From the NCBI RefSeq assembly GCF_012641475.1, contig NZ_JABAIL010000002.1, positions 755,449 through 819,448 of the forward strand: DNA of 64,000 nt. The letters run 5' to 3'. Under the pieces are notes generated by a model, which was not told the DNA's origin, did no database searches, and worked only from the letters and a program-made list of their open reading frames with translations. Positions 35,269 to 44,381 of the stretch are shown here, piece by piece (position 1 is the first letter of the stretch; each line of letters opens with the position of its first letter). The position numbers and the translations under genes were made by a program. This stretch comes from Flammeovirga agarivorans (GTDB taxonomy: Bacteria; Bacteroidota; Bacteroidia; Cytophagales; Flammeovirgaceae).

Positions 35269-37266
35269 ATGAAAAAAGAATCTAAATTGCTCAAAATTCT
35301 TGAGTACTTAGAGGCAAATGAGGCAAAAGAAACTAGAGAATACTATGTGCCTTCACTTTGGCTCGGACAAGAACAGGGGCCTTCTCATCCTGTTAAAACC
35401 AACCCAATGACGTTCTTTAAGAACGCAATCAAAGAAATTACAGCACCAACTGATAAAAATGTCAACTATAATCATTCTTTGTCGAAGCTTAGAAATGATG
35501 TACATGGCAATGGTGGAGATTGGACATATTTCTCAAGTTTCTACAATTTATTCCCTCGTCTAACGGCTGCATATGATCATGATAATGATGGTCATGTTGG
35601 GTCTGGACATAGAATGGACATTACCAGTAGCGATAATGGCTTCCGTGAAACCGGTACGCTTTTAAAATGTATCGCTATGCTAAAATATATCAGAGATTTA
35701 GGTTGTAATACAGTTTATATGTTACCTATCACTAGTATTGGTGAAGATGGTAACCGTGGCGACCTAGGTTCTCCTTATGCAATTAAAGACCAGTATCAAA
35801 TCGACCCGAATTTGGCAGATCCACTAGTTCCTTTTACTGTTGAAGAACAGTTCGAGGCATTTGTTGAAGCTGCCCATATGATGGGAATGAGAGTAATTAT
35901 GGAATTTGTATTGCGTACTTCTTCTCTTGGTGGAGACTGGGTAACTTCTAACCCTGAGTGGTTCTACTGGATCGATAGAAAAAGAGCTCATGAATACCAT
36001 TCTCCAGAGTTCCCTGCTCATGAGTTAGCAGAAATCAAAAAAATTCCTGATGGTGGAGGCTTCCACTTCGCACCAAGTCAAGAATACCGTTCACTATTCA
36101 AAAAACCACCTACACCTGAACAAATTAAGGTAGAGGATGGAAAATTCGTTGCTTATACAGACGAAGGTGAATTAATTATTCCTGGTGCTTTTGCGGACTG
36201 GCCGCCAGATGATATTCAGCCAGCTTGGTCGGATGTTACGTACCTTAGAATGTACAACTTCCCTTACGACCATACTCCAAATGATTATAATTACATCGCT
36301 TATGATACGATTAGATATTATAATCCGGAGTTGGCACAACCACCACATATCAATAGACCACTTTGGGATAAGATTAATGGTGTTATTCCTCATTACCAAA
36401 AATTTGGTATCGACGGTGTAATGATTGATATGGGACATGCACTTCCTCAACAATTGATGGAAGAAATCATCAACAAGGCACGTAATAACGATCCTGATTT
36501 TGCTTTCTGTGAAGAAAACTTTGATGTTACTCAACAAAGTAGAGACAAAGGTTTCAATGCAGTATTAGGTCATGAATGGAGAGTAACAGCTAGAGAGAAA
36601 AGAGATGGTCTTCAAAGAATTGTACAAGATTCTAATGAATACCTTGCTTTACCATATTATGGTACTCCTGAAACTCACAATACGCCAAGAGCAATGATGA
36701 GAGGTGGAGAACCTCACTGTAAAGTTTCCTATGTATTGAATAAGTTCTTACCGAACTCAATTCCATTTATACATCAAGGTTTTGAATTGTTAGAAGAATG
36801 GCCTGTAAATACTGGTCTTAATTTCTTACAATCTGAAACTGATTATTATAGCCAACAAAGGTTACCATTATTCTTCAAGTCTGGACTTCGTTGGAATAAT
36901 GATCACAACTTAATTGGGTATATCAAGTACATTAATAACATCTATAATCACTTTGGATGGATGTTAAATAATGAACATTTGAGAGGTAATGATAGCTCAA
37001 TGACTATTCATTATCCAGATACAGAATACGAAAGTGTTATCGCTTTTGAACGTTTCGACCCTTGGCATCCTGATCATTCTATATTGGTTATCGCTAATAC
37101 AGACTGGAACAATTCTCAAGACTTCTACCTAAATATTCCAGGTACTAATAATGGTACTTATTGGGACTTTTTAGGTCAAAAAGAATACAGTTTTGTAGAT
37201 AATTGGATGTCTGCAACATTAGAAGCAGGTCAATGTTTAATCATTGAAATCAAGAAAATTATCTGA
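35269..37266 (+). CDS. GH13-like alpha-amylase family protein, cytoplasmic
   Basis: 665 residues, no signal peptide. The GH13 barrel is recognised by LKYIRDLGCNTVYMLPITS near 140-160 and MRVIMEFVLRTSSLGGDW near 210. The nucleophile strand GVMIDMGHA carries Asp387, CEENFD carries the candidate acid/base Glu415 or 416, and GTPETHNTPR at 465-474 stands where GH13 region IV has the conserved His-Asp; here the Asp is not obvious. The style resembles glucan-processing enzymes such as GlgE-type proteins rather than secreted amylases, but I cannot assign a reaction. It is alone in its unit, with a strong terminator behind and a divergent sensor kinase upstream. Confidence 0.75.
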   Translation: MKKESKLLKILEYLEANEAKETREYYVPSLWLGQEQGPSHPVKTNPMTFFKNAIKEITAPTDKNVNYNHSLSKLRNDVHGNGGDWTYFSSFYNLFPRLTAAYDHDNDGHVGSGHRMDITSSDNGFRETGTLLKCIAMLKYIRDLGCNTVYMLPITSIGEDGNRGDLGSPYAIKDQYQIDPNLADPLVPFTVEEQFEAFVEAAHMMGMRVIMEFVLRTSSLGGDWVTSNPEWFYWIDRKRAHEYHSPEFPAHELAEIKKIPDGGGFHFAPSQEYRSLFKKPPTPEQIKVEDGKFVAYTDEGELIIPGAFADWPPDDIQPAWSDVTYLRMYNFPYDHTPNDYNYIAYDTIRYYNPELAQPPHINRPLWDKINGVIPHYQKFGIDGVMIDMGHALPQQLMEEIINKARNNDPDFAFCEENFDVTQQSRDKGFNAVLGHEWRVTAREKRDGLQRIVQDSNEYLALPYYGTPETHNTPRAMMRGGEPHCKVSYVLNKFLPNSIPFIHQGFELLEEWPVNTGLNFLQSETDYYSQQRLPLFFKSGLRWNNDHNLIGYIKYINNIYNHFGWMLNNEHLRGNDSSMTIHYPDTEYESVIAFERFDPWHPDHSILVIANTDWNNSQDFYLNIPGTNNGTYWDFLGQKEYSFVDNWMSATLEAGQCLIIEIKKII

Positions 37267-37290
37267 GATTAATTCCTCAGTATAAATAGT

Positions 37291-37330
37291 AAGCCCTTTT
37301 CTCTAAAATTGAGAAAAGGGCTTTATTTTT
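37291..37330 (+). terminator. Terminator after GH13-like gene
   Basis: AAGCCCTTTTCTC (37291-37303) pairs with GAGAAAAGGGCTT (37311-37323), followed by TATTTTTTAC. Confidence 0.85.
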
Positions 37331-37400
37331 TACTTTACACTCTTTAATGATCATTGAACTTTGTTAGGTTAAAATAATATTTAGTTTAAAATCAAACTTT

Positions 37401-37408
37401 TAAGTTTG
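37401..37408 (+). promoter_or_regulatory. Candidate promoter -7 box for His-rich protein
   Basis: TAAGTTTG matches TAnnTTTG and lies 25 bases before the start codon. It is the right arm of a small inverted repeat (CAAACTT/AAGTTTG, 37393-37408), which could be an operator. No good -33 TTG. Confidence 0.4.
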
Positions 37409-37433
37409 TTCTATTAATAACCGAGCAATTGAT

Positions 37434-38057
37434 ATGAATAAGATTATACTATCAGTAGTGGCAATTCTCACAACATTGTCCTATCACTTACAAGCACAAA
37501 CTGAAGAAAATCATACTAAATCTGAAGAACACCATCAAGTAACAGAGCATCATTTTGCATCACATGAAAATGAGCATGAAGGACATAAAAAACATAAAGT
37601 GTCTTTCTATATGGGATATACAATGGTACCCCAAGCTGTTCCTTCACATGACCTTCTTTTAGTACCTACTTTTGGTATCGACTACACTTATAAACTTTCC
37701 AAAAAGTTTTCAATTGGGGTAGTCAACGATATTGAAATCGCACAATATATGGTCGAAATTCCTGCTGAAGGCGGTAGCCATGGTGAACATGGAGGAGCAA
37801 CTGAAGAGCTAGAACGTGAATTTGCTTATGTTGGTGCTGTAATACTTTACTATTCACCTTTAGAAGGCTGGAATATCGGTATTGGCCCAGGTGTCGAACT
37901 AGAAAAAAATAAGAATTTCTTTGTGGGTAAAGTCATTATTGAGAAAGAATTTGAACTTCCTGGACATTGGGCATTATCTCCTTCATTCCAATATGATATT
38001 AAAGGAAATGTGTATGATGCATGGAGTTTAGGTGTTTCTTTTGGCAAATGCTTCTAA
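37434..38057 (+). CDS. Secreted His-rich beta-barrel-like protein
   Basis: 207 residues with signal peptide ending in YHLQAQ. Residues about 23-58 are very rich in His and Glu (SEEHHQVTEHHFASHENEHEGHKKHK), and a second His/Gly patch (GGSHGEHGG) occurs near 125. The remainder alternates hydrophobic and polar residues in strand-like fashion (VSFYMGYTMV, FGIDYTYKL, WNIGIGPGVELEK) and ends in SFGKCF, an aromatic C-terminus typical of outer-membrane barrels. I do not recognise a named family. The His clusters suggest binding of a transition metal in the periplasm, which is inference. A second outer-membrane-type protein (DUF2490) follows 90 bases later. Confidence 0.75.
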   Translation: MNKIILSVVAILTTLSYHLQAQTEENHTKSEEHHQVTEHHFASHENEHEGHKKHKVSFYMGYTMVPQAVPSHDLLLVPTFGIDYTYKLSKKFSIGVVNDIEIAQYMVEIPAEGGSHGEHGGATEELEREFAYVGAVILYYSPLEGWNIGIGPGVELEKNKNFFVGKVIIEKEFELPGHWALSPSFQYDIKGNVYDAWSLGVSFGKCF

Positions 38058-38083
38058 TCAAAGCACTTAATTGTTAAACCTTT

Positions 38084-38113
38084 CTGATTATAAAGAAGAG
38101 TACAATATATTTG
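38084..38113 (+). promoter_or_regulatory. Candidate Bacteroidota promoter for DUF2490 gene
   Basis: TATATTTG (38106-38113) matches TAnnTTTG. CTG at 38084-38086, 19 bases upstream, is a one-base variant of the -33 TTG. It would give a leader of about 30 bases before the TTG start at 38148. Confidence 0.5.
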
Positions 38114-38147
38114 TAGTTAAATAAATTAACATTTAACTATCAATATT

Positions 38148-38855
38148 TTGAAATTTATCAAGATTGTACTTCTGACTTTTTTGTTTGTGTGGCAGCATCA
38201 GTTAGTACATGCTCAATCTCAGGGAGATCCTCGTTTGTGGTTACACTATTTCAACAAAGCTAAGTTTAATGACAAATGGAGCCTATCAACTGACGGTGCC
38301 TACTTACACATGTTTGATCTAACAGCCAACAGGCTGCAGGTTCGTTCTGGTTTAACGTACAAGATCAATAACAACTTTTCTGTTCGTGCTGGTCTAGGTT
38401 ATTTCTATGTTTTTGATCCAGAAGGTGAGAACATTTCTGAAATCCGACCAATGCAAGATTTTATTGGTAAACATAATCTTACTAAAGATAAATCCTTCTT
38501 TGTAAAATATAGATTCAGACTGGAACAACAGATCATGGATATATTTTATGAAGGCCAAAATGAAAAAGATTACCTCAATAGACTTAGATACTCTATCATT
38601 TTCCGTAAAAAGTTTGCAGAAAAATGGATGGCAGGTATTGGTACTGAACTCTTCTTTGTTCTAAGAGATAAGTCAAATGATCCCTTTACTAACAAAAACC
38701 GTTTTATCATGTTGATCAACCGTCAGGTTAGTGAAAAAGTATCTTTGGAGGCTCAATATATTCGAGAAGATAGTTTTAAACATCAACAAGGGTCTGTAAG
38801 ATATTCAAATATCTTACGATTGGCAGTAAGACACTCTATTGATTTTGAGAAATAA
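38148..38855 (+). CDS. DUF2490 family outer-membrane protein; TTG start
   Basis: 235 residues. The signal peptide begins directly at a TTG codon (FIKIVLLTFLFVWQHQLVHAQ follows), and the next in-frame ATG is far inside the mature protein, so TTG must be used. The mature part has the DUF2490 pattern of amphipathic beta-strands: DPRLWLHYFNKAKFNDKWSLSTDGAYL, FSVRAGLGYFYVF, FFVKYRFRLEQQ. DUF2490 proteins are predicted outer-membrane barrels of unknown function. A candidate promoter lies about 35 bases upstream. The 3' end overlaps the convergent DegT gene by 20 bases. Confidence 0.82.
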   Translation: MKFIKIVLLTFLFVWQHQLVHAQSQGDPRLWLHYFNKAKFNDKWSLSTDGAYLHMFDLTANRLQVRSGLTYKINNNFSVRAGLGYFYVFDPEGENISEIRPMQDFIGKHNLTKDKSFFVKYRFRLEQQIMDIFYEGQNEKDYLNRLRYSIIFRKKFAEKWMAGIGTELFFVLRDKSNDPFTNKNRFIMLINRQVSEKVSLEAQYIREDSFKHQQGSVRYSNILRLAVRHSIDFEK

Positions 38856-39951
38856 AAAACTCCTTGATTTTCAAACAAATATATTCAATCTGAATATTCG
38901 ATAAACTTATATACATCGGAAGACTTAACGTTTTCTGGGCGATTTTCTCTGAAATGGGGAAATCGCCTTTTTTGTACCCTAAATCTTTTGCAGCTTCTTG
39001 TAAATGAATAGGTATGGGGTAATGTATTTGGGTAGCTACTCCATTTTCCTTCAAATAGTTTTGTAAGCGATCTCGTTCATCACACAGGATTGTAAAGAGA
39101 TGGTATACTGCATAGCTATTAGAGGTTGGTTTTAAAATTTCAATTTGCTCTATATCTTCTAAATACTTTAGATATAATTGTGCAAGACTATTTCTTTCTT
39201 TGTTCCATTCGGTGATGTACTTCAACTTCACACTTAAAAAAGCAGCTTGCAATTCATCTAATCTCGAATTCACTCCTAAAAGTTCATGTCTATATTTCTC
39301 TGAAGAACCATAGTTTCGAATTTTAAGGCAACGCTCGTATAAATCTTTATTGTTTGTAGTAATTGCTCCCCCATCTCCTATTGCACCTAAGTTTTTGCCT
39401 GGATAGAAGCTTGTAGCATTAATATCTCCAATACCGCCTGTGGGATGATGGTTCCATTTTGCTCCATGAGCTTGGGCGTTATCTTCTAATAGATAAATAT
39501 CGTTTTGCTGTGCTATCTCACTCAAAGTAGACATATCTACTGGATACCCATACAAATGTACCGGCAGAATCACTTTCGTTTTTGATGTGATCGCCTCTTT
39601 TGTCTTTTCTAAATCCATTAACCCCGAAAAAGGATCTACATCTACTAGGATTGGCTTCGCTTTTATTTCTAAGATCGCTTGTAATGTAGCATAAAAAGTT
39701 GAAGCAGGAATAATTACCTCATCTTCTTCTTTTACTTCCAATGCCATTAATGAAATCTTTATCGCATCGTTGCCATTCCCTACGCCAACACAATATTTTG
39801 TATTAGAAAACGAAGCATATAAATGCTCAAAAGCTTTGACTTTCTCCCCAAGTATATAATGCATAGAATCATATACCGAAGTGAATTCAGCCAAAGCTTC
39901 TGTTCTAATTTTTTGATGAATGTGATGTAACGATAGAAATGGTATCTCCAT
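38836..39951 (-). CDS. DegT/DnrJ/EryC1/StrS family PLP aminotransferase
   Basis: 371 residues, cytoplasmic. The PLP lysine is Lys186 in SFYPGKNLGAIGDGGAI. Asp157 in LLEDNAQAHGA contacts the PLP pyridine nitrogen, and GNGNDAIKISLMAL near 59-72 and IPASTFYATLQAI near 81-93 are the usual cofactor-binding segments. These enzymes aminate keto-sugars of nucleotide-sugars (FdtB/QdtB/WecE-like) for surface glycans. The neighbours do not form a full sugar-biosynthesis cluster. A 129-residue ArsC-fold gene lies 29 bases upstream in the same direction. The 3' end overlaps the DUF2490 gene by 20 bases. Confidence 0.9.
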   Translation of the reverse strand: MEIPFLSLHHIHQKIRTEALAEFTSVYDSMHYILGEKVKAFEHLYASFSNTKYCVGVGNGNDAIKISLMALEVKEEDEVIIPASTFYATLQAILEIKAKPILVDVDPFSGLMDLEKTKEAITSKTKVILPVHLYGYPVDMSTLSEIAQQNDIYLLEDNAQAHGAKWNHHPTGGIGDINATSFYPGKNLGAIGDGGAITTNNKDLYERCLKIRNYGSSEKYRHELLGVNSRLDELQAAFLSVKLKYITEWNKERNSLAQLYLKYLEDIEQIEILKPTSNSYAVYHLFTILCDERDRLQNYLKENGVATQIHYPIPIHLQEAAKDLGYKKGDFPISEKIAQKTLSLPMYISLSNIQIEYICLKIKEFFISQNQ

Positions 39952-39980
39952 AGAAAAATTATTTTCTCATAGATACAATT

Positions 39981-40370
39981 TTAGACGTAGATTTCCTCAT
40001 AAATATCAAAAATATGCTTCATTGAAGGATTTACATATACCTCATCCTGATGAATCACGATTGGCGTTTGAATCAATGAAGGAAATTTTACAAACGTCTT
40101 TTTCAAGATGAAATCGTTCATCTCGCTAAAATCTTCACAAAAACATCTGTACCATGGCGAGGTCTTATTGATCAATAGACTAGAAGTACCCGGTTCCATT
40201 CTAGTTAATATACTATTGAGCAATTGAGGTGTTACAGAAGTAATATTAATAGGGACTTCTGTAAGTTTTGACGTCTGGTCTTTTACATGTTGCAATAAGG
40301 CAACTTCAGAGGTTTTAGTGCTATCATAAATAAAGATAGTTTTGTTCGGGCTAGTGAATGATAGTGACAT
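39981..40370 (-). CDS. ArsC/Spx-fold-like protein lacking the catalytic Cys
   Basis: 129 residues. The C-terminal part (LKKTFVKFPSLIQTPIVIHQDEVYVNPSMKHI) fits the end of the ArsC/Spx family, where a P-x-L-I-[QR]-x-P-I-V strand precedes the last helix. The N-terminal strand-loop IFIYDSTKTSEVALL has the right place and shape for the ArsC active loop but contains Ser/Thr where the reductase has Cys. The only Cys residues are in WYRCFCEDF. It is therefore unlikely to be an arsenate reductase. It is divergent from the LysR gene (224 bases apart) and 29 bases upstream of the DegT gene. Family call is moderate; function unknown. Confidence 0.55.
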   Translation of the reverse strand: MSLSFTSPNKTIFIYDSTKTSEVALLQHVKDQTSKLTEVPINITSVTPQLLNSILTRMEPGTSSLLINKTSPWYRCFCEDFSEMNDFILKKTFVKFPSLIQTPIVIHQDEVYVNPSMKHIFDIYEEIYV

Positions 40371-40594
40371 AGAAATAATCTGTTGGACTGTGAATTATGT
40401 GGTGTTATTTACTTTTATTTAAAATTAATGATTAATCAAATTGTTTTCAGGCATTTTGGTCATCTACAAAAATTGATATAAGTCACTAAAGTTAAAATGA
40501 ATAGAAAATATACTGGGCTACAAAAAACAAATAAAGAAAGTGTTTATTATCTTCATCAATACAAAATACACATTTTTTAAATCATAATCAATTT

Positions 40595-41494
40595 ATGAAA
40601 TCACATTTCAGACTACATGTTTTTTACGAAGTGGTACAAAGACAAAGTTTTACAAAAGCTGCAGAGTCATTGCATATCTCTCAACCTGCTGTAACAAAAC
40701 ATGTAAGAGCATTGGAAGAAGAATACGGTATTCCTTTATTAGAAAGAAAAGGGATGATTATTCATCTCACTGCTGCTGGAGAAGTGCTGAAAACTTATTG
40801 TGAGAAAATCTTTAGCCTTGAAAGACAATTGAAATTTGATGTTGATGCGATAAAAGATAACCAAGGAGGTACAATCCGAATTGGAGCAAGTACAACTATT
40901 GCTCAATATATCATCCCCGATGTGATCGCCAACTTCCAACAAAAGATCAAGGACGTTAATATTGAAATAAAAAGTGGAAATACAGAAGCTATTGAAAAAT
41001 GGCTGTTAGAAGATATTATTGATATAGGAATGATTGAAGGAGATCCTCATAGAGGTGGATTAAAATACATTCCTTTTCTAAATGATGAATTGGTATTAGT
41101 AGCCTCAACAAAATTTGATGATGCAAAGGATAATAATATCACTATTCCTCAATTCCTCAAAAAGCCTCTTGTGATGAGAGAACAGGGGTCTGGTACAAGA
41201 AAGATTATCGAGAATGAATTAGAGAAACGAGGGATTAATGAAGATGACCTAAATATCATTATGTATTTAGATACCACAGAAAGTATAAAAAGGTATATCG
41301 CAGCCTCTCCTAATTATGCTATTCTGTCTATCTATTCCATCTTGGATGAGCTCAACAGAGATAAACTTCAGATCATCGATATCGATCACCTAGAAATCAA
41401 TAGAGATTTACATTTTGTAATAAAGGAAGGGGGATCAATAGGCCTAGGGCAACGTTTTATGGATTACGCCATGCTTCATTATAACAAAAAGTAA
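40595..41494 (+). CDS. LysR-family transcriptional regulator (YeiE-like)
   Basis: 299 residues. The N-terminal winged HTH spans about 3-62 (VVQRQSFTKAAESLHISQPAVTKHVRALEEEYGIPLLERKG), then a linker helix and a periplasmic-binding-like effector domain from about 90 (GTIRIGASTTIAQYIIPDVIANFQ; MREQGSGTRKIIENELEKRG). Immediately downstream on the same strand is a YeiH-type transporter, the same pairing as yeiE-yeiH in enterobacteria, where the regulator responds to sulfur compounds. It probably controls the transporter and perhaps the divergent ArsC-like gene. Its ligand here is inferred only from context. Confidence 0.88.
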   Translation: MKSHFRLHVFYEVVQRQSFTKAAESLHISQPAVTKHVRALEEEYGIPLLERKGMIIHLTAAGEVLKTYCEKIFSLERQLKFDVDAIKDNQGGTIRIGASTTIAQYIIPDVIANFQQKIKDVNIEIKSGNTEAIEKWLLEDIIDIGMIEGDPHRGGLKYIPFLNDELVLVASTKFDDAKDNNITIPQFLKKPLVMREQGSGTRKIIENELEKRGINEDDLNIIMYLDTTESIKRYIAASPNYAILSIYSILDELNRDKLQIIDIDHLEINRDLHFVIKEGGSIGLGQRFMDYAMLHYNKK

Positions 41495-41575
41495 TAACTG
41501 ATTCAGTTTAGGAATTCATTTTCATATACAAAGTGTGGACATTTGTAATGTTCAAAAAGTATAACAATTAAGAAA

Positions 41576-42529
41576 ATGAAAAAGACCTTAACGACATTTC
41601 AATCAAATCCTACAATAGCAAAAATTATTTACTTCCTTTTAGCTTTATCTACTTTAACTCCTTGGGTATCTACAGCAACTGCCTTATTCTCAGGAATATT
41701 TTTCGCTTTGTTGTTTAAAATCCCTAACCCAACATTAAATAAAAAAATTAGTTCAAGTTTATTAAAATGGTCAGTTGTTTTCCTTGGCTTTGGCTTAAAT
41801 GCAGTCGATGCTTTAGAAACAGGTTCTGAAGGCTCATTAATCACTTTTTCAAGTATTGTCTTTACGTTATTATTTGGAGCATTTTTAGGTAAAAAATTAG
41901 GTTTAGATAAGACCATCTATCGATTAATTGCATCAGGTACTGCGATTTGTGGAGGTAGTGCTATTGCAGCTATGGCACCTGCATTAAGAGCTAATGAAAG
42001 ACAGATTTCAGTCGCTATGGCTACTGTTTTTGTGCTAAATGCTGTTGCATTGGTTACTTTCCCTGTAGTTGGTAAATACTTACATCTAACACAAGAGCAG
42101 TTCGGTTGGTGGGCTGCTTTAGCAATCCATGATACAAGTGCTGTTGTGGGAGCAGGACAGGCGTATGGTGAAGAAGCACTAAGAATTGCAACAACAGTCA
42201 AGTTAACAAGAGCATTATGGATTGTTCCCGTTTCATTAATTGCTTCACTTACTCAATCAGGTAAAATTAGTTTAAAGACAATGCCTACTTTTATTATTGG
42301 TTTTGTGATTGCCATGTTATTGAATACTTACGTTCCTTTCTTCCAACAGTATTCTCATGTCTTCAATTTTATTGCTCACAAAGGATTATCATTAGCATTA
42401 TTCACTGTAGGCTGTACTTTAGATGTTGAAAGTGTAAAACATGTAGGTACTAAACCTATGTACCAAGGGATTTCATTATGGGTAATTATTTCAAGTATTT
42501 CACTAATTGCTGTGATGAATATCTTCTAG
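41576..42529 (+). CDS. yeiH: YeiH/UPF0324 family putative sulfate/sulfite exporter
   Basis: 317 residues with about nine or ten transmembrane segments. Family hallmarks are visible: LLKWSVVFLGFGLNAVDAL, then ASGTAICGGSAIAAMAPAL near residue 120-138, WAALAIHDTSAVVGAGQAYG near 185-204, and VKLTRALWIVPVSLIA. UPF0324 members are annotated as putative sulfate exporters, though direct transport evidence is limited. The gene lies 81 bases after the LysR regulator. In a sulfatase-rich bacterium it could relieve excess sulfite or sulfate, but the main sulfatase cluster is over 20 kb away, so the link is inference. Confidence 0.85.
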   Translation: MKKTLTTFQSNPTIAKIIYFLLALSTLTPWVSTATALFSGIFFALLFKIPNPTLNKKISSSLLKWSVVFLGFGLNAVDALETGSEGSLITFSSIVFTLLFGAFLGKKLGLDKTIYRLIASGTAICGGSAIAAMAPALRANERQISVAMATVFVLNAVALVTFPVVGKYLHLTQEQFGWWAALAIHDTSAVVGAGQAYGEEALRIATTVKLTRALWIVPVSLIASLTQSGKISLKTMPTFIIGFVIAMLLNTYVPFFQQYSHVFNFIAHKGLSLALFTVGCTLDVESVKHVGTKPMYQGISLWVIISSISLIAVMNIF

Positions 42530-42555
42530 TTTTCGATAAAAATTTGTAAATTATA

Positions 42556-42592
42556 TAACCTCTTATATCTGATTATAAGGGGTTAATTTTTT
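42556..42592 (+). terminator. Terminator after yeiH-like gene
   Basis: TAACCTCTTAT (42556-42566) pairs with ATAAGGGGTTA (42575-42585) with one G-T pair, followed by ATTTTTTAT. Confidence 0.7.
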
Positions 42593-42617
42593 ATCTCATT
42601 ATTATCACTTCATATTG

Positions 42618-44381
42618 ATGTCTCCTACAAAAAAGCAATCTAAAAATATAAAAGTTACTCTTCTGATATTAATACCATTACTATTTTTCTTTTTATCAGA
42701 TTATACTCAGAAAAAATTAGAAGACTTTGCTGCCAATACAGTCAAAGAAATTGCTCTTGGTAAAAATGGAGATGGTTATTTTGTCACTTTTAATAATTTC
42801 AATATCAACTGGTTTAAAGGAAAACTAAGAGCTACCGGTATTGTTATTATCCCCAATAAGGAAAAAGAAAAAATTAGTTGGATAAATGGTACGGTGGATA
42901 CCGTTAAAATAAAGTTACCACAACTTCATAAAATCATTTTCTCTAGAAACCTTACGGTAAAAGAGGTGACACTTACTAAACCCAATTTCCAATTTTTCTG
43001 GAAAGATAGCCTTGTTCAAAAAGAAAAAACACAACCAAAAGAAAAGCAGCCAAGTAAAAAGATTGCTGACCGTAAGTCTCCTTTAATACGTTTTAGTGTA
43101 TTAGGACAAAGGTTAAAACAAATTGGTGCGACTTCTATCAACCTCACAGATATGAAGTTCAATGGCTATCAAATCACAAAAAGTGGTGTACACAAACATG
43201 TGTTTCATACTTCTCAAGACCTTCATATATCTGGTATACAATTAATATATGATGAAGACAAAGAAAAGAATATCATCAATGTTGATGAATTGGCTTTTGA
43301 GTGTGGGCCATCATTTATGAAGGGTGTCAATGAACTCTATGAATACAAATTTGACAGCATCGTCATTTCAAAAGAAAAGAATATTTTTGAATTAAAAGGG
43401 TTGGATGTAAAACCTCAATTATCTGAGCGTAATTTCTTTGAGACTGTCGGTAAACAAACCGACATGATGAGTTTATCCATCGGGTATGTAAGTGGTATTG
43501 GTTTTAATGCAGATGAACTTTTCGATCAGAATAAAATTCACCTTAACGACATAAAAATTGATAGCTTACAAGCTCAAATCTATAGAGATAAAAACTATCC
43601 TGAAGATACTACTGTAGTAAAAAATCTGCCCAACCGGTCAATACAGGCCTTAAATTATACGATTGCTTTAGATAAATTTAATGTCACTAATAGCTCACTG
43701 ACCTATAAGGAAAAAAGTAAGGATGCCAACTTACCAGGTGAAATTACACTCACAGATATTACCATTGACGTCCCTACAGTCAACACAGATTCTATTGAAA
43801 ATATTGCCCTTCACCTTAAATGTAAACTCTTTGGTAAAACACCAACAAGGATTGACTGTACATTACATACCGACAGTACTGCTAAAAACCTTATGGATGT
43901 AAAAGGGCATATTGATGGCTTCCCATTGTCTTACTTCAATACATTTACCCATAATAATGCAGGAGTTGTTTTTCAAGAAGGTAGAGCAAGATCTATTGAC
44001 TTTGATATCGATCTTTATGATCAGGTAGGTCGTGGAAACTTAGATTTTTATTATAACGATCTAAAAATTAAGCTGACAGGAAAGAATGATGAGAAATCTA
44101 ACTTTGTTGAAAGTATTGCCAACTTTGCCGCCAACAATATGGTCGCTTACAAAAACAACAATCCTGGTCCCAAAGCAAGACATGCTCCCCTATACTTTAA
44201 AAGAGTACAATATAAATCTGTCATTCATTATATCATTCATACTATTATGTCTGGTCTAGAAACTTCTGTTGTTGGTACCTATACTCATATTCCTCAGGAA
44301 GAACGAAAAGAAACCAAACAGAAATATAAAGACAGAAAAAAAGCAAGTAAGAAGCATAAAAAACACGCTACTCACCAATAA
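42618..44381 (+). CDS. Membrane-anchored AsmA-like protein of unknown function
   Basis: The frame opens at a TTG at 42615, but the ATG at 42618 is the better start, giving 587 residues. A short basic N-terminus is followed by one membrane helix (VTLLILIPLLFFFLSDYTQ), so most of the protein should be periplasmic. The long body is strand-rich (FVTFNNFNINWFKGKLRATGIVIIP; GNLDFYYNDLKIKLTGKND) and recalls AsmA/DUF748-like proteins of the envelope. I cannot assign a function. The last 30 residues are strongly basic and His/Lys-rich (KKASKKHKKHATHQ). The 3' end overlaps the convergent yjbQ-like gene by 14 bases. Confidence 0.65.
   Translation: MSPTKKQSKNIKVTLLILIPLLFFFLSDYTQKKLEDFAANTVKEIALGKNGDGYFVTFNNFNINWFKGKLRATGIVIIPNKEKEKISWINGTVDTVKIKLPQLHKIIFSRNLTVKEVTLTKPNFQFFWKDSLVQKEKTQPKEKQPSKKIADRKSPLIRFSVLGQRLKQIGATSINLTDMKFNGYQITKSGVHKHVFHTSQDLHISGIQLIYDEDKEKNIINVDELAFECGPSFMKGVNELYEYKFDSIVISKEKNIFELKGLDVKPQLSERNFFETVGKQTDMMSLSIGYVSGIGFNADELFDQNKIHLNDIKIDSLQAQIYRDKNYPEDTTVVKNLPNRSIQALNYTIALDKFNVTNSSLTYKEKSKDANLPGEITLTDITIDVPTVNTDSIENIALHLKCKLFGKTPTRIDCTLHTDSTAKNLMDVKGHIDGFPLSYFNTFTHNNAGVVFQEGRARSIDFDIDLYDQVGRGNLDFYYNDLKIKLTGKNDEKSNFVESIANFAANNMVAYKNNNPGPKARHAPLYFKRVQYKSVIHYIIHTIMSGLETSVVGTYTHIPQEERKETKQKYKDRKKASKKHKKHATHQ

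Noticed and set aside
36172-36537. 121-codon minus-strand ORF inside the GH13-like gene
   Set aside because: Antisense shadow of conserved catalytic region; no promoter, RBS or protein-like composition.
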